In this document: positions 35,943-44,446 of the stretch, one piece after another
Layout: every line of letters begins with the position of its first letter
Numbering within the stretch: position 1 is the stretch's first letter
Assembly: GCA_022790955.1 (NCBI GenBank)
Contig: JAAVYD010000034.1
Location: forward strand, 47,090-111,089
Source: Bacillota bacterium
GTDB taxonomy: Bacteria; Bacillota; Clostridia; Peptostreptococcales; Anaerovoracaceae
Direction of reading: 5' to 3'
DNA length: 64,000 nucleotides
Notes under the pieces: model-generated
The model's database searches: none
What the model was told of the DNA's origin: nothing
Seen by the model: only the letters and a program-made list of their open reading frames with translations
Translations under genes and position numbers: made by a program

Positions 35943-36233
35943 ATAGTCGACTCACTCAAAAATCGGTAAAGTCCGGCGGATAAACTGCGGCGGGATGCGT
36001 TGTCCTCTTTGCCGGGCAGCCCGCCTGTGTCTTTCTCGCCAATTTTGCCAAAACACAGTAAAACGAATAATATAAACTGTGTTTTTATAATGTAAATAAG
36101 TAAAAATACAAAATTGGACGGCGCAGCAGAGCAGTATGGATTAAAAGCTCTGCGAAAGAGCGGAGTAAGGCGATCTTGTCATACCGCATTTTCCCTCGCT
36201 TCCTTTTTAACGATTCTCAAGTACGTTGACTGT
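35943..36233. repeat. structured repeat element, copy 1 (diverged)
   Basis: About 290 bp, in the same orientation as copy 2 and clearly homologous across its length (shared CAAAAATCGGTAAAGT start, AAACGAATAATA core, TCCCTCGCTTCCTTTTTAAC end). Terminal inverted repeats are recognisable but degraded (about 17 of 25 positions match). Internal stems: CCAATTTTG (36039-36047) with CAAAATTGG (36109-36117), an inner AAAACACAGT/ACTGTGTTTT stem, and GCAGAGC/GCTCTGC. No coding frame. Probably a MITE-like element or a structured RNA. Confidence 0.7.
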
Positions 36234-36331
36234 ACCGCGAACATATGGCTGGAAATATTATAACATTAAATTTAAGGTTTTAAAACATAAAACATTATTT
36301 GCATAAGAACCGGGATTGTCATATTATATTA

Positions 36332-36643
36332 TATAGTCACCGCATTCAAAAATCGGTAAAGTTCAGCAGATAAAATGTGCTGCTAACTGCGTTGTCTTCC
36401 CTGACGGGCAACAAGCCCGCCTGCGTCCTTCTCGCCCATTTTGTTAAAACACATCAAAACGAATAATACAAACTGTGTTTTCAGAATATTAAAGAAGCAA
36501 ACGTACAAAATGGGACGGCGCAGCAGAGCAATATATAAATCAAAAGCTCTGCGAAGGAGTGCAGTAAATTTGACAAGAAATATCTTGTCACGCCGCATTT
36601 TCCCTCGCTTCCTTTTTAACGATTCTCAAATGCGGTGACTATA
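36332..36643. repeat. structured repeat element, copy 2, with perfect 15-bp terminal inverted repeats
   Basis: 312 bp bounded by TATAGTCACCGCATT (36332-36346) and its exact complement (36629-36643); similarity of the ends continues inward another 15 bp or so. The internal stem equivalent to that of copy 1 is CCCATTTTG (36435-36443) with CAAAATGGG (36506-36514): the A-T pair of copy 1 is a C-G pair here, a compensatory change. The CGGGC/GCCCG and GCAGAGC/GCTCTGC stems are also kept. Ends resemble a Tc1/IS630-type MITE with TA flanks, but no transposase is present in the window. Confidence 0.75.
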
Positions 36644-36645
36644 AT
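36616..36645 (+). promoter_or_regulatory. outward promoter at the repeat end, upstream of ftsW
   Basis: TTAACG (36616-36621), 18-bp spacer and perfect TATAAT (36640-36645) straddle the right terminus of repeat copy 2. It points at the FHA-FtsW gene 60 bases downstream, so the element may have supplied this promoter. Confidence 0.45.
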
Positions 36646-36704
36646 CATAAAGAAAAAATCTACCGTTAAAATAAATTTCAATTCTCATAACAAAGGTATT
36701 AATA

Positions 36705-39626
36705 ATGGAAAATATCAAGCAGCTGATTTCGGACATACTGCCCCAGCTCTCGGATCTCATGTCCCAGATAGCCGATCGGGCTTCGGATATAATCAAATAC
36801 GTATTCACATGGATCTCAGAAAGCGATATAACTTTCGCTTCCGTATACACTCAGGTAATAAGATGGATACTTCCCCTTCTGGCTCTCCATATTCTGTTAT
36901 CCGTTATACGCGAAATGATGCAGGTAAAAAACCCAAAAGAAACCTGGGGCTATCTTAAATCAAAAGAACTCGGCAAATTCCCTATAAACCACTGGGAATG
37001 TACGGTTGGCAGAGCTCGCCACTGCGATATAATCATAAAATTCGCTACAATATCAAGAACTCAGTGCGCTCTTATACGAGATGACGACGGCAACTGGTTC
37101 GTCCACAATCTCAGTGAAAAAGACACTACGCTTATAAACAATAAAGTCATAAAAGGAAAAACTCAGCTTAAATACGGAGATAAATTAAAAATCGGTGGCG
37201 TGGAATTTACTTTTGAGGCGATCACAAAACAGGAACACGAAATAGAAAAGCAAAAACGCATAAAAAAAAGCCGCCCGCTTCCTCCCTGGGTTTCTTTTAT
37301 CACCCTGTCGGTATTTCAGCTTCTTACGCTAATCCAGCTTCTTATAACAAGACCCGAAAACGCGTCCGCGCTTCTGTCCTGCTTCGGACTTTTAGCGGGC
37401 GTAATGTGGGGATATGTAATATTTACCAGAGCCCTTGGACAAACGGGCTTTGAACCGGAAATCCTGGCATTTTTCGCCTGCACGCTTAATCTCGCCGTCA
37501 CTGCGTCTTCTGCTCCAAGTATCCTTCTCAAGCAGACTATCGCCATAATAATCGGCGTCATCGGCTTTATAATTCTGGGCTGGTATCTGCGCGATCTCGA
37601 CCGCGTAGTAAAAATGCGTATGCTTATGGCTGTCGCTACTGTGGGTTTATTCGCTGTAAACACCGTTTTCGGAAAACTGAAATACGGAGCTTCCAACTGG
37701 ATATCCATATTCGGCGTATCGGTGCAGCCTTCGGAATTTGCAAAAATCTGCTTTATATTCGCAGGAGCCGCAACGTTAGATCGGCTTTTCGTAAAAAGAA
37801 ATCTGTTCGGATTTATGTGCCTTTCAGGCATCTGCCTGCTGGCTCTCGCAGCTATGGGCGACTTCGGTACTGCAGCCATATTTTTCGTGGTATTTCTCGT
37901 AATTGCGTTTATGCGCTCAGGAGATTTCGCCACCCTTTCACTCATATGCGGAGCCGCAGCCGGCGCTATAGTAATGATACTGCGCTTTAAACCTTACATA
38001 GCCGCAAGATTCGCCGTATGGGGACACGCATGGGAAAACGCCAGCGACACAGGATATCAGCAGGTGCGAACCATGTCGGCGTCGGCAAGCGGAGGATTTA
38101 TCGGCGTTGGTTCAGGGGACGGCTGGCTGCACAACGTAGCCGCCGCAAACACGGATCTGGTATTCGGTATGCTGTGCGAAGAATGGGGACTTATAATCGC
38201 GCTGCTTTCCATTGCCATAATAGTAACGCTGTCCGTATTCTCTTTCAGAGTAGTTCAAACCGGCAGATCGTCTTACTACACAATAGCCGCCTGCGCAGCG
38301 ACTTCCCTGCTTGTATTTCAGACGATATTAAACGTATTCGGCTCGGTAGACCTGCTGCCCCTCACAGGAGTTACTTTCCCGTTTATATCCTGCGGAGGAT
38401 CGAGCATGATCGCCTCCTGGGGTCTGCTGTCTTTCCTGAAGGCTGCGGATACGCGGCAGAATGCAAGTTTCGCCGTCAGAAAAAAAACAGCTCTCGGAGA
38501 TGTACCGACAGATCCGCTTAATTCCATGAACAACAAACTGCAAAAGCAAAAAACCGCAAAAAATACGCGGCTTTTATCGGATCCGGCGTTCAGCGGACAG
38601 CAGGATGCAGACGAAATAGACGACTTTTTCAGACAGTTTGACGATATAGAACAGCTTCCAGAACAGACTGCAGAAAATATTAATACAATTAACGGAAACG
38701 ATCCAGCCGTGTACAGCAGCGCGGCGCCTCCCGGCGGGTCTTATGATCCGAATAACGATACCGGCTCTCACGAACGCGACTGGCTCAATCGGGATACTAA
38801 TATTTACAGCTCTCAAAATCTGACGGACAGCTCGCATTTCGACAACTTCGCAGATTCGGACGCAGCCGATGATATTAACACTTACAGCCCTGCCAGACTT
38901 CCCGATGACGATAATCTGTACGAACTGAACGTTACCGGACGCTATGATTTGAACGCCATGCACAGCAATACCGGAGATATCAATTTAAACGATATAGACG
39001 AACTGCTCGCAGCGACGAATTACACGTCTTCGCATCATCACAGCTGGCTGAATCGAACTACCGATGTCTACCATTCAGAACGTCTGTCCGGCAGCCTCCG
39101 TTACAGCAACTCCACAGCAGACCACAATCATTACGATTCAGCAAACCGATCCGATAATGTAAGATACTTCGATTTCAGACCTACATATTCTTTTGATTCT
39201 GAGGAACTGCACGCCGGCGAAAGCTCTCGCGTATCCTTCGATACAAACGCTTACAGCGGCGCCAACAGCTATACCGTTCTTTCAGACGACACTGACGATA
39301 TAAATTTCGACGATATAGACGCGCTCCTTGCCGCCACGGATTACACAACTTCGCATCAGCGCAGCTGGCTCGACAGAAACACCAGTGTTTACAATACTCA
39401 CAATCTATATAAAAATAATTATGACGAGCCGCTTCAGTCATTCGATGATTCCGACGACCATATTCCTCATGATTCAGGCAGATTCAACTGGAAATCATAT
39501 CACACAGGTTCAGACAGCTTTACAGCAAATCAGGAACCTTATACCGACGATATCATAGAATATTTCAGCGATGATCTTGATGAAATTACAGATGATTTTA
39601 ACAGCGACTGGAGGACGGAGATATGA
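36705..39626 (+). CDS. FHA-domain SEDS protein (FtsW/RodA/SpoVE family) with long repetitive tail
   Basis: SEDS-family peptidoglycan glycosyltransferase, 973 residues. An N-terminal membrane helix (about 50-70) precedes a cytoplasmic FHA domain (about 96-170; GRARHCDIII and TISRTQCALI, phosphothreonine-binding type). The SEDS core spans about 190-580 with some ten helices and signature stretches GVSVQPSEFAK (337-347), GDFGTA (385-390) and PLTGVTFPFISCGGSS (552-567). After residue 582 comes a cytoplasmic tail of about 390 residues rich in Asp, Ser, Asn, Tyr and His with three repeats built on SH.R.WL.R.T..Y (about 688-701, 776-789, 883-896). FHA plus SEDS plus a short PBP is a known Clostridia pairing; the tail is unusual. 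AAAGG site at 8 bases. Its end overlaps the PBP start. Confidence 0.9.
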   Translation: MENIKQLISDILPQLSDLMSQIADRASDIIKYVFTWISESDITFASVYTQVIRWILPLLALHILLSVIREMMQVKNPKETWGYLKSKELGKFPINHWECTVGRARHCDIIIKFATISRTQCALIRDDDGNWFVHNLSEKDTTLINNKVIKGKTQLKYGDKLKIGGVEFTFEAITKQEHEIEKQKRIKKSRPLPPWVSFITLSVFQLLTLIQLLITRPENASALLSCFGLLAGVMWGYVIFTRALGQTGFEPEILAFFACTLNLAVTASSAPSILLKQTIAIIIGVIGFIILGWYLRDLDRVVKMRMLMAVATVGLFAVNTVFGKLKYGASNWISIFGVSVQPSEFAKICFIFAGAATLDRLFVKRNLFGFMCLSGICLLALAAMGDFGTAAIFFVVFLVIAFMRSGDFATLSLICGAAAGAIVMILRFKPYIAARFAVWGHAWENASDTGYQQVRTMSASASGGFIGVGSGDGWLHNVAAANTDLVFGMLCEEWGLIIALLSIAIIVTLSVFSFRVVQTGRSSYYTIAACAATSLLVFQTILNVFGSVDLLPLTGVTFPFISCGGSSMIASWGLLSFLKAADTRQNASFAVRKKTALGDVPTDPLNSMNNKLQKQKTAKNTRLLSDPAFSGQQDADEIDDFFRQFDDIEQLPEQTAENINTINGNDPAVYSSAAPPGGSYDPNNDTGSHERDWLNRDTNIYSSQNLTDSSHFDNFADSDAADDINTYSPARLPDDDNLYELNVTGRYDLNAMHSNTGDINLNDIDELLAATNYTSSHHHSWLNRTTDVYHSERLSGSLRYSNSTADHNHYDSANRSDNVRYFDFRPTYSFDSEELHAGESSRVSFDTNAYSGANSYTVLSDDTDDINFDDIDALLAATDYTTSHQRSWLDRNTSVYNTHNLYKNNYDEPLQSFDDSDDHIPHDSGRFNWKSYHTGSDSFTANQEPYTDDIIEYFSDDLDEITDDFNSDWRTEI

Positions 39627-40981
39627 AAAAAATAACGGCGCGAAGCCTTGCATGTCTGTTTCTTTCGTTTATTCTCGTAGCCGGAACCGCAGTATTTACA
39701 TTCAAATTCCTGGTAAAAGGCGGCGACTGGGCTGCATTTCCATCAAACAGACATCTGTATACGAACGGCGTTTTAAACTGCGGTCGGGTTTTAGACAAAA
39801 ATGGCAAAGTACTTGCTGACTACAACAATGATAAATGGACATACAGCAGCAGTTCGGTTATACGGCGGGCGACGCTTCATGCAGTCGGAGATCCTCAGGG
39901 GCTGATCGGCACGGGCGCGCTTAGTCGCTTTGCTGATAAACTCACAGGATATAATATCGTTACTGGTGCAAATACTATAATCCCCGGAGGCCGCGACGTG
40001 TACCTTACCATAGACGCAGATCTGTGCGCTGCCGCTTACGAAGCTCTTAACGGTCACAATGGCATGGTGGGCGTATACAATTACAAAACCGGCGAAATAA
40101 TCTGCATGGTAAGCAGCCCTACATATGATCTTAACCAGGGAGTAGATCCAGAAGATAAAGCGAACGACGGAGTTTTTATAAACAGGCTCACTTCTGCAAA
40201 ATTTATTCCTGGTTCCACGTTTAAAATAATAACAGCCACGGCTGCACTGGAAAAAATATCTGATATCCATACCCGTACCTTTAATTGCACAGGAAGCACA
40301 GATATAAACGGATCGAAGATCACGTGTCCGGGCGTACACGGCACAATGAATTTTGAAGAAGCGCTCAACCATTCCTGCAACTGTGTTTTCGGAACTCTCG
40401 CGGTAGAAATGGGCGCCGACGTCTTATCAGACTACGCGGATTCCACAGGTCTTACAGACAGCTACTCAATCAACGGTATCAATACCATGAAATCTTCTTT
40501 CGACTTTGAAGGCGACGGCGCTCCGGACTTAGCCTGGTCCGGAGTCGGACAGGGCAGGGATCTCGTAAATCCATGCTCTATGATGATATTCTGCGGAGCG
40601 GTAGCAAACGAAGGTTCCGCCGCCGTTCCTCAGATATTATCATATACAGCTTTTCGTGAAGGTGTGAGAAACAGTTTATATATAAAACACTTTACAGGCA
40701 ATCTTATCAATAGCTCCACTGCAAAAGAACTGAAAAACATGATGAGAACCGATGTAATAAACAATTACGGTCAGAAGAATTTTCCCGGTCTGGAAATATG
40801 CGCAAAGTCCGGCACAGCGCAGACCGATCATTCAGACGCCGATAACGCTTGGTTTGTCGGATTCTTAGACGATGAAGATCATCCTTTAGCTTTTGTAGTG
40901 ATGGTCGAAGAAGGCGGTTCGGGCGCGAGAACTGCCGGAAGAGTCGCAAATACGGTACTTCAGCAGGCTATTAAATCTTAA
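39623..40981 (+). CDS. penicillin-binding transpeptidase (class B, short form)
   Basis: 452-residue D,D-transpeptidase partner of the SEDS protein; the start overlaps its stop in an ATGA arrangement. One N-terminal membrane anchor (about 8-30), a short linker with no full pedestal domain, then the transpeptidase fold. Active-site motifs are intact: S198-T-F-K201 (GSTFKI), S251-C-N253 and K395-S-G-T398. The SEDS/PBP pair polymerises and cross-links peptidoglycan outside the membrane, in division, elongation or sporulation; which one cannot be told here. Confidence 0.92.
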   Translation: MKKITARSLACLFLSFILVAGTAVFTFKFLVKGGDWAAFPSNRHLYTNGVLNCGRVLDKNGKVLADYNNDKWTYSSSSVIRRATLHAVGDPQGLIGTGALSRFADKLTGYNIVTGANTIIPGGRDVYLTIDADLCAAAYEALNGHNGMVGVYNYKTGEIICMVSSPTYDLNQGVDPEDKANDGVFINRLTSAKFIPGSTFKIITATAALEKISDIHTRTFNCTGSTDINGSKITCPGVHGTMNFEEALNHSCNCVFGTLAVEMGADVLSDYADSTGLTDSYSINGINTMKSSFDFEGDGAPDLAWSGVGQGRDLVNPCSMMIFCGAVANEGSAAVPQILSYTAFREGVRNSLYIKHFTGNLINSSTAKELKNMMRTDVINNYGQKNFPGLEICAKSGTAQTDHSDADNAWFVGFLDDEDHPLAFVVMVEEGGSGARTAGRVANTVLQQAIKS

Positions 40982-41017
40982 TAATTAAGAAATAGTAAAT
41001 TATTCTGCCGTTATAAA

Positions 41018-41330
41018 CGTGCTATAATTATGATATAATTATTATCGGGCTATATTCGAAAAAAGCTGCGGTCTGCCGCAGCTTCAAGCATTGACTCTGC
41101 TTTAATATAAAACAGCAAAATAAATTTTCGGATTCACCCGATACATAAATGTTTAAAGCAAAGCAAATTATTACAAACTCCGCTTGCAGCATGCGTCCGG
41201 ATTTATCCGCTTAATTTTGACGAAAAATTATAGCCCGACCAACAAAAGTCGGAAATATGACCCGACGCTTTCAGAAGCGTAACGGATATTCGGCGCTTAT
41301 TATATATATAATCATTAATTGGAAAATAAC
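41018..41330 (+). promoter_or_regulatory. extended -10 promoter and long structured leader of the LTA-synthase-like gene
   Basis: An extended -10 (TGC-TATAAT, TATAAT at 41023-41028) predicts a start near 41035 and a leader of about 295 nt. The leader contains TCGGGCTATA (41045-41054) complementary to TATAGCCCGA (41229-41238), closing a domain of about 195 nt with several hairpins, among them AAGCTGCGG-TCTG-CCGCAGCTT (41063-41084). CCGAC (41235-41239), part of the closing arm, can instead pair with GTCGG (41248-41252), which can also pair with a second CCGAC (41262-41266); ACGCTT-TCAG-AAGCGT (41265-41280) follows. Such exclusive pairings resemble a cis-regulatory RNA. On the minus strand the 41063 hairpin is followed by six T, so an antisense terminator is also possible. 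Confidence 0.5.
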
Positions 41331-43892
41331 ATGATAACTATTAATTCAAATAATTCAGATAACTTAAATAATATGGATAATACAAATAAACAAGCCGGCT
41401 CCGGCAGCAGGCTGTCGAGAATTTTCAGAAAAAACAAAACAGAAAAACTCGACTGGAACGGCAGGCTGGACAGATTTTACAGCGGCGGCATAAGCAGGTC
41501 GGGCAAAGGTATTAATATACCCCCTCTTAGCTTTATTAAAAACCGCATTATGATAAGCCGGCGATCTCTTGCAGCCGGCAGCGTCATAACCGCCGTCCTG
41601 ATCCTTATAACAATACTTTTTTCAAACCGTTTTTTTAACGGCGGTCTGGATTACGGCGGCGCAGTATTCGCTCTCAGCATACTCGGTTGTCTGCTTATCG
41701 GACTTATAACAGCCGTCCGCATACCTATGGAACAACGCGGGCAGAAAATTTACAGCGTTATATTTTATCTGCTCGTACCGTTCTTCGCTCTGTTTATGTC
41801 GGAATGTATACAAAGCGTATTTATATACGATTTCTCTCCCCTTGCTACAATAGCAAATTATCTGCTGTTCCTTCTCCTGTATTCACTGTGTACGGTTTTC
41901 AGCGGAACGCTGCGGATGTCAATAATTATTATCACGCCTATAATATTCATATTTTCAATAACCGCTGATTTTATACTTACTTCAAGGGGAACTCCCCTTA
42001 TGCCTGCCGATCTGGTTACAGTTGCGACAGGACTTGACGTAGCCGCAGGATACAGCCTATCGATTACGGCTGATTACATAACGGGTTTTCTTACATTCCT
42101 CGGAATAGAAATACTTGCGGTAAAAATGCCCCGTTATAAAATGCATCGCTTCTCAAGAATGATAAACAGAGTTGTCAGTATCGCTCTTATCGCCGCGGTT
42201 CTCATACCGTTTTACACTACGGACGCGGCTGCGAATTACGGTTTAAAACCGGATTTCTGGAACCAGGAACGCGGCTATAATAAAAGCGGTACGTTTCTTA
42301 ATTTCATACTGAACACAAAATATCTTATCATAGAAAAACCTGAAAATTACAGTTCCGGAGAAATTCCCGAAATAATAGCTCAGGTTCTTTTAGAAAACGA
42401 AGACGATAAAGGTATCCTGAAATCATCGATTGCTTCTCAGGAACTTGAACGCAAACGTCTTGAGGAGGAGGCGCTTAAAACAGCAGCAGAAATTAATAAC
42501 AACGAAATAACGGATACTCCGCAAGAGGATAGTATTAATGATCCCGAAAGCCCTATTCCAGAAGATGCATTGGATGAAAACGGCGAAGCAGCGCAGAAGC
42601 TGCCGAATACCTCCATGGATACGCCTCTGGCGGTGCAGGGCTCTTCCACAGTTTCACAGCCGCGCGCTTCAGCCCGGCTTAAAAAAGGTCAGGTTCCGAA
42701 CATCATAGCCATCATGAACGAAACTTACGCAGATTTGAGGGCTCTCGGTCAATTTGAAACAAATATGGATTATATGCCGTTTACTCGAAGTATTACAAAA
42801 AATACAATTAAAGGAAATCTTTATATGCCTGTAAACGGCGCGGGAACGAGCAATTCAGAATTTGAATTTCTCACAGGAAATTCCATGGCGTTTCTTACGG
42901 GCGGCAGCAACGCATACGAACTTTACATAAAAAGCAAACTTCCGTCGCTTCCATACACATTAGAAGCCCAGAACTATTCACGGCAGGCTCTTCACGCTTA
43001 TTACGGTTCGAGCTGGAAAAGAGACGTTAATTATCCTCTGCTTGGATTTGAAAATTTTGTCAGCGTAGAAGACATCATCGGCGAAGATATCATAGAAGAT
43101 TATCGGGACAATAAGATCAGCTTTACCGAATATGAAGACGCAGTTTCCGCAAAATTCCCAGATGAAAAAGTGCTTCTTCGCAGATTTGTCAGCGATTCAT
43201 ACGACTATAAAGTATTAGAAAGTATGTATGAAAACCGCGATCCTTCAAAACCGTTTTTCATGTTTAATGTAACTATGCAGAATCACGGCGGTTACGACGT
43301 TGCATATAATAATTTCCAACAACAGATAAAGCTCACTTCAACAGAAGAATTTTATCCTAAAGCCAACAGATTTCTGTCGTTGATGTATGAAGCAGACCAG
43401 GCGTTTGCCGAACTTGTGGATTATTTCAGCCACGTTTCTGAACCTACCATAATACTCATGTTTGGCGACCATCAGCCGAGCATAGAAGACGAATTTGTAG
43501 AATCTCTGCTGGGAAGCGAGCTTACGGAACTGACAGTAGAACAAAAACAAAAACGTTATGTAACTCCTTTTATCCTTTGGGCTAATTACAATATAGATGA
43601 AGGATATATAGACAGAATGAGCTCTAATTATCTGTCTACCCTGCTGCTCCAGACTGCAGGGATAAAAACTACACAGTATAACGACTATCTGTCAGCAATA
43701 TACAGCAAGCTGCCTGTTATCGACACCACCGGTTATATCACTGCAGACGGAACTTATCATACATATGACGAAACGACCGAATACACAGAACTGCTCGCCG
43801 GCTATGAAAAAGTCCAGTATAATAATCTGTTCGATAATCTTATGAAGCACAACGATCTGTTTTATATAACAACAGAAAGCAATGAAGGATAA
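41331..43892 (+). CDS. LTA-synthase-like sulfatase-family membrane protein
   Basis: 853-residue polytopic membrane protein of the LtaS/alkaline phosphatase superfamily. I choose ATG 41331 (GGA site 7 bases upstream) over an upstream TTG. A charged cytoplasmic start (1-65) is followed by about seven hydrophobic segments (about 75-330), a variable acidic linker (about 340-450, EEDSINDPESPIPEDALDE-like), and the extracytoplasmic catalytic domain. There NIIAIMNETYADL (about 456-468; metal ligand Glu), GAGTSNSEFEFLTG with the presumed catalytic Thr near 506, NVTMQNHGGYD near 650 and MFGDHQP near 711 are all present. Likely transfers glycerol-phosphate or a related group to a surface polymer; the substrate is not certain. 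Confidence 0.88.
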   Translation: MITINSNNSDNLNNMDNTNKQAGSGSRLSRIFRKNKTEKLDWNGRLDRFYSGGISRSGKGINIPPLSFIKNRIMISRRSLAAGSVITAVLILITILFSNRFFNGGLDYGGAVFALSILGCLLIGLITAVRIPMEQRGQKIYSVIFYLLVPFFALFMSECIQSVFIYDFSPLATIANYLLFLLLYSLCTVFSGTLRMSIIIITPIIFIFSITADFILTSRGTPLMPADLVTVATGLDVAAGYSLSITADYITGFLTFLGIEILAVKMPRYKMHRFSRMINRVVSIALIAAVLIPFYTTDAAANYGLKPDFWNQERGYNKSGTFLNFILNTKYLIIEKPENYSSGEIPEIIAQVLLENEDDKGILKSSIASQELERKRLEEEALKTAAEINNNEITDTPQEDSINDPESPIPEDALDENGEAAQKLPNTSMDTPLAVQGSSTVSQPRASARLKKGQVPNIIAIMNETYADLRALGQFETNMDYMPFTRSITKNTIKGNLYMPVNGAGTSNSEFEFLTGNSMAFLTGGSNAYELYIKSKLPSLPYTLEAQNYSRQALHAYYGSSWKRDVNYPLLGFENFVSVEDIIGEDIIEDYRDNKISFTEYEDAVSAKFPDEKVLLRRFVSDSYDYKVLESMYENRDPSKPFFMFNVTMQNHGGYDVAYNNFQQQIKLTSTEEFYPKANRFLSLMYEADQAFAELVDYFSHVSEPTIILMFGDHQPSIEDEFVESLLGSELTELTVEQKQKRYVTPFILWANYNIDEGYIDRMSSNYLSTLLLQTAGIKTTQYNDYLSAIYSKLPVIDTTGYITADGTYHTYDETTEYTELLAGYEKVQYNNLFDNLMKHNDLFYITTESNEG

Positions 43893-43946
43893 TCATATTA
43901 ATAAATTCCTCATTTCTTATAAAAAGATATAAAATACAAGGTGAAC

Positions 43947-43994
43947 AATCCCCGAAAATCAGATTTTTATTCTGGCTTTCGGGGATTAATTTTA
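43947..43994 (+). terminator. intrinsic terminator after the LTA-synthase-like gene
   Basis: 11-bp stem AATCCCCGAAA/TTTCGGGGATT (43947-43957, 43977-43987) with an inner CAGA/TCTG stem, followed by AATTTTAAAA. About 55 bases after the stop. Works best for the plus strand. Confidence 0.75.
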
Positions 43995-44446
43995 AAATCA
44001 AATTATTATATTTCTGCCATACCGCTATGGCAGCCTTAAATAATACCGAACGCATAAAAAATAGCAGCTTAAATTCTCGTTTACACATCATTCCGAACGA
44101 AGCGAACTGTTATAATGAGTTTCTTATATAATTATTTCCTGCTTCCGTCACCATTGCCACATGATCTTATTTAACAGCAGATATCTTTTTGCAGCGATCT
44201 GTAATTGGCATTCATAACGATTTTACTGTTTTTTGAATATAACCTAAACGTCTGTCAGATTATAATCATTGTAACTGCCAGCTTTTTATATTGTAACTTC
44301 TTGGAAATAAGTCTGTTGTATTCTTGAATCTCATATCCTTTTACGCGCATTACCATCAGCAAATTCCTATTACATCGCTAATCCGCATATAATAATCTGC
44401 ATCAAATTTTTCCATCGTAAAGAAAAATTTCTATCACTGTCAGCTC
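43995..44446. other. gene-poor stretch with short broken frames
   Basis: About 450 bases with no convincing gene. On the minus strand, downstream of the DUF5688 gene, several short frames occur (for instance ATG at 44415 giving MEKFDADYYMRISDVIGIC, then other short frames near 44210-44350), each cut by stops. These may be relics of a decayed small gene or chance; no family recognised and no RNA gene seen. Confidence 0.3.

Noticed and set aside
36383..36598. Short frames inside repeat copy 2
   Set aside because: Not conserved in copy 1 and overlap the conserved stems; the element looks non-coding.
37316..37945. Minus-strand frame of 209 residues inside the FtsW-like gene
   Set aside because: Antisense to conserved membrane helices; Arg/Ser/Pro/Thr-rich shadow of the real gene.
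43840..44091. Minus-strand frame of 83 residues after the LTA-synthase-like gene
   Set aside because: Runs through the strong terminator stem and the end of the plus-strand gene; no ribosome site.
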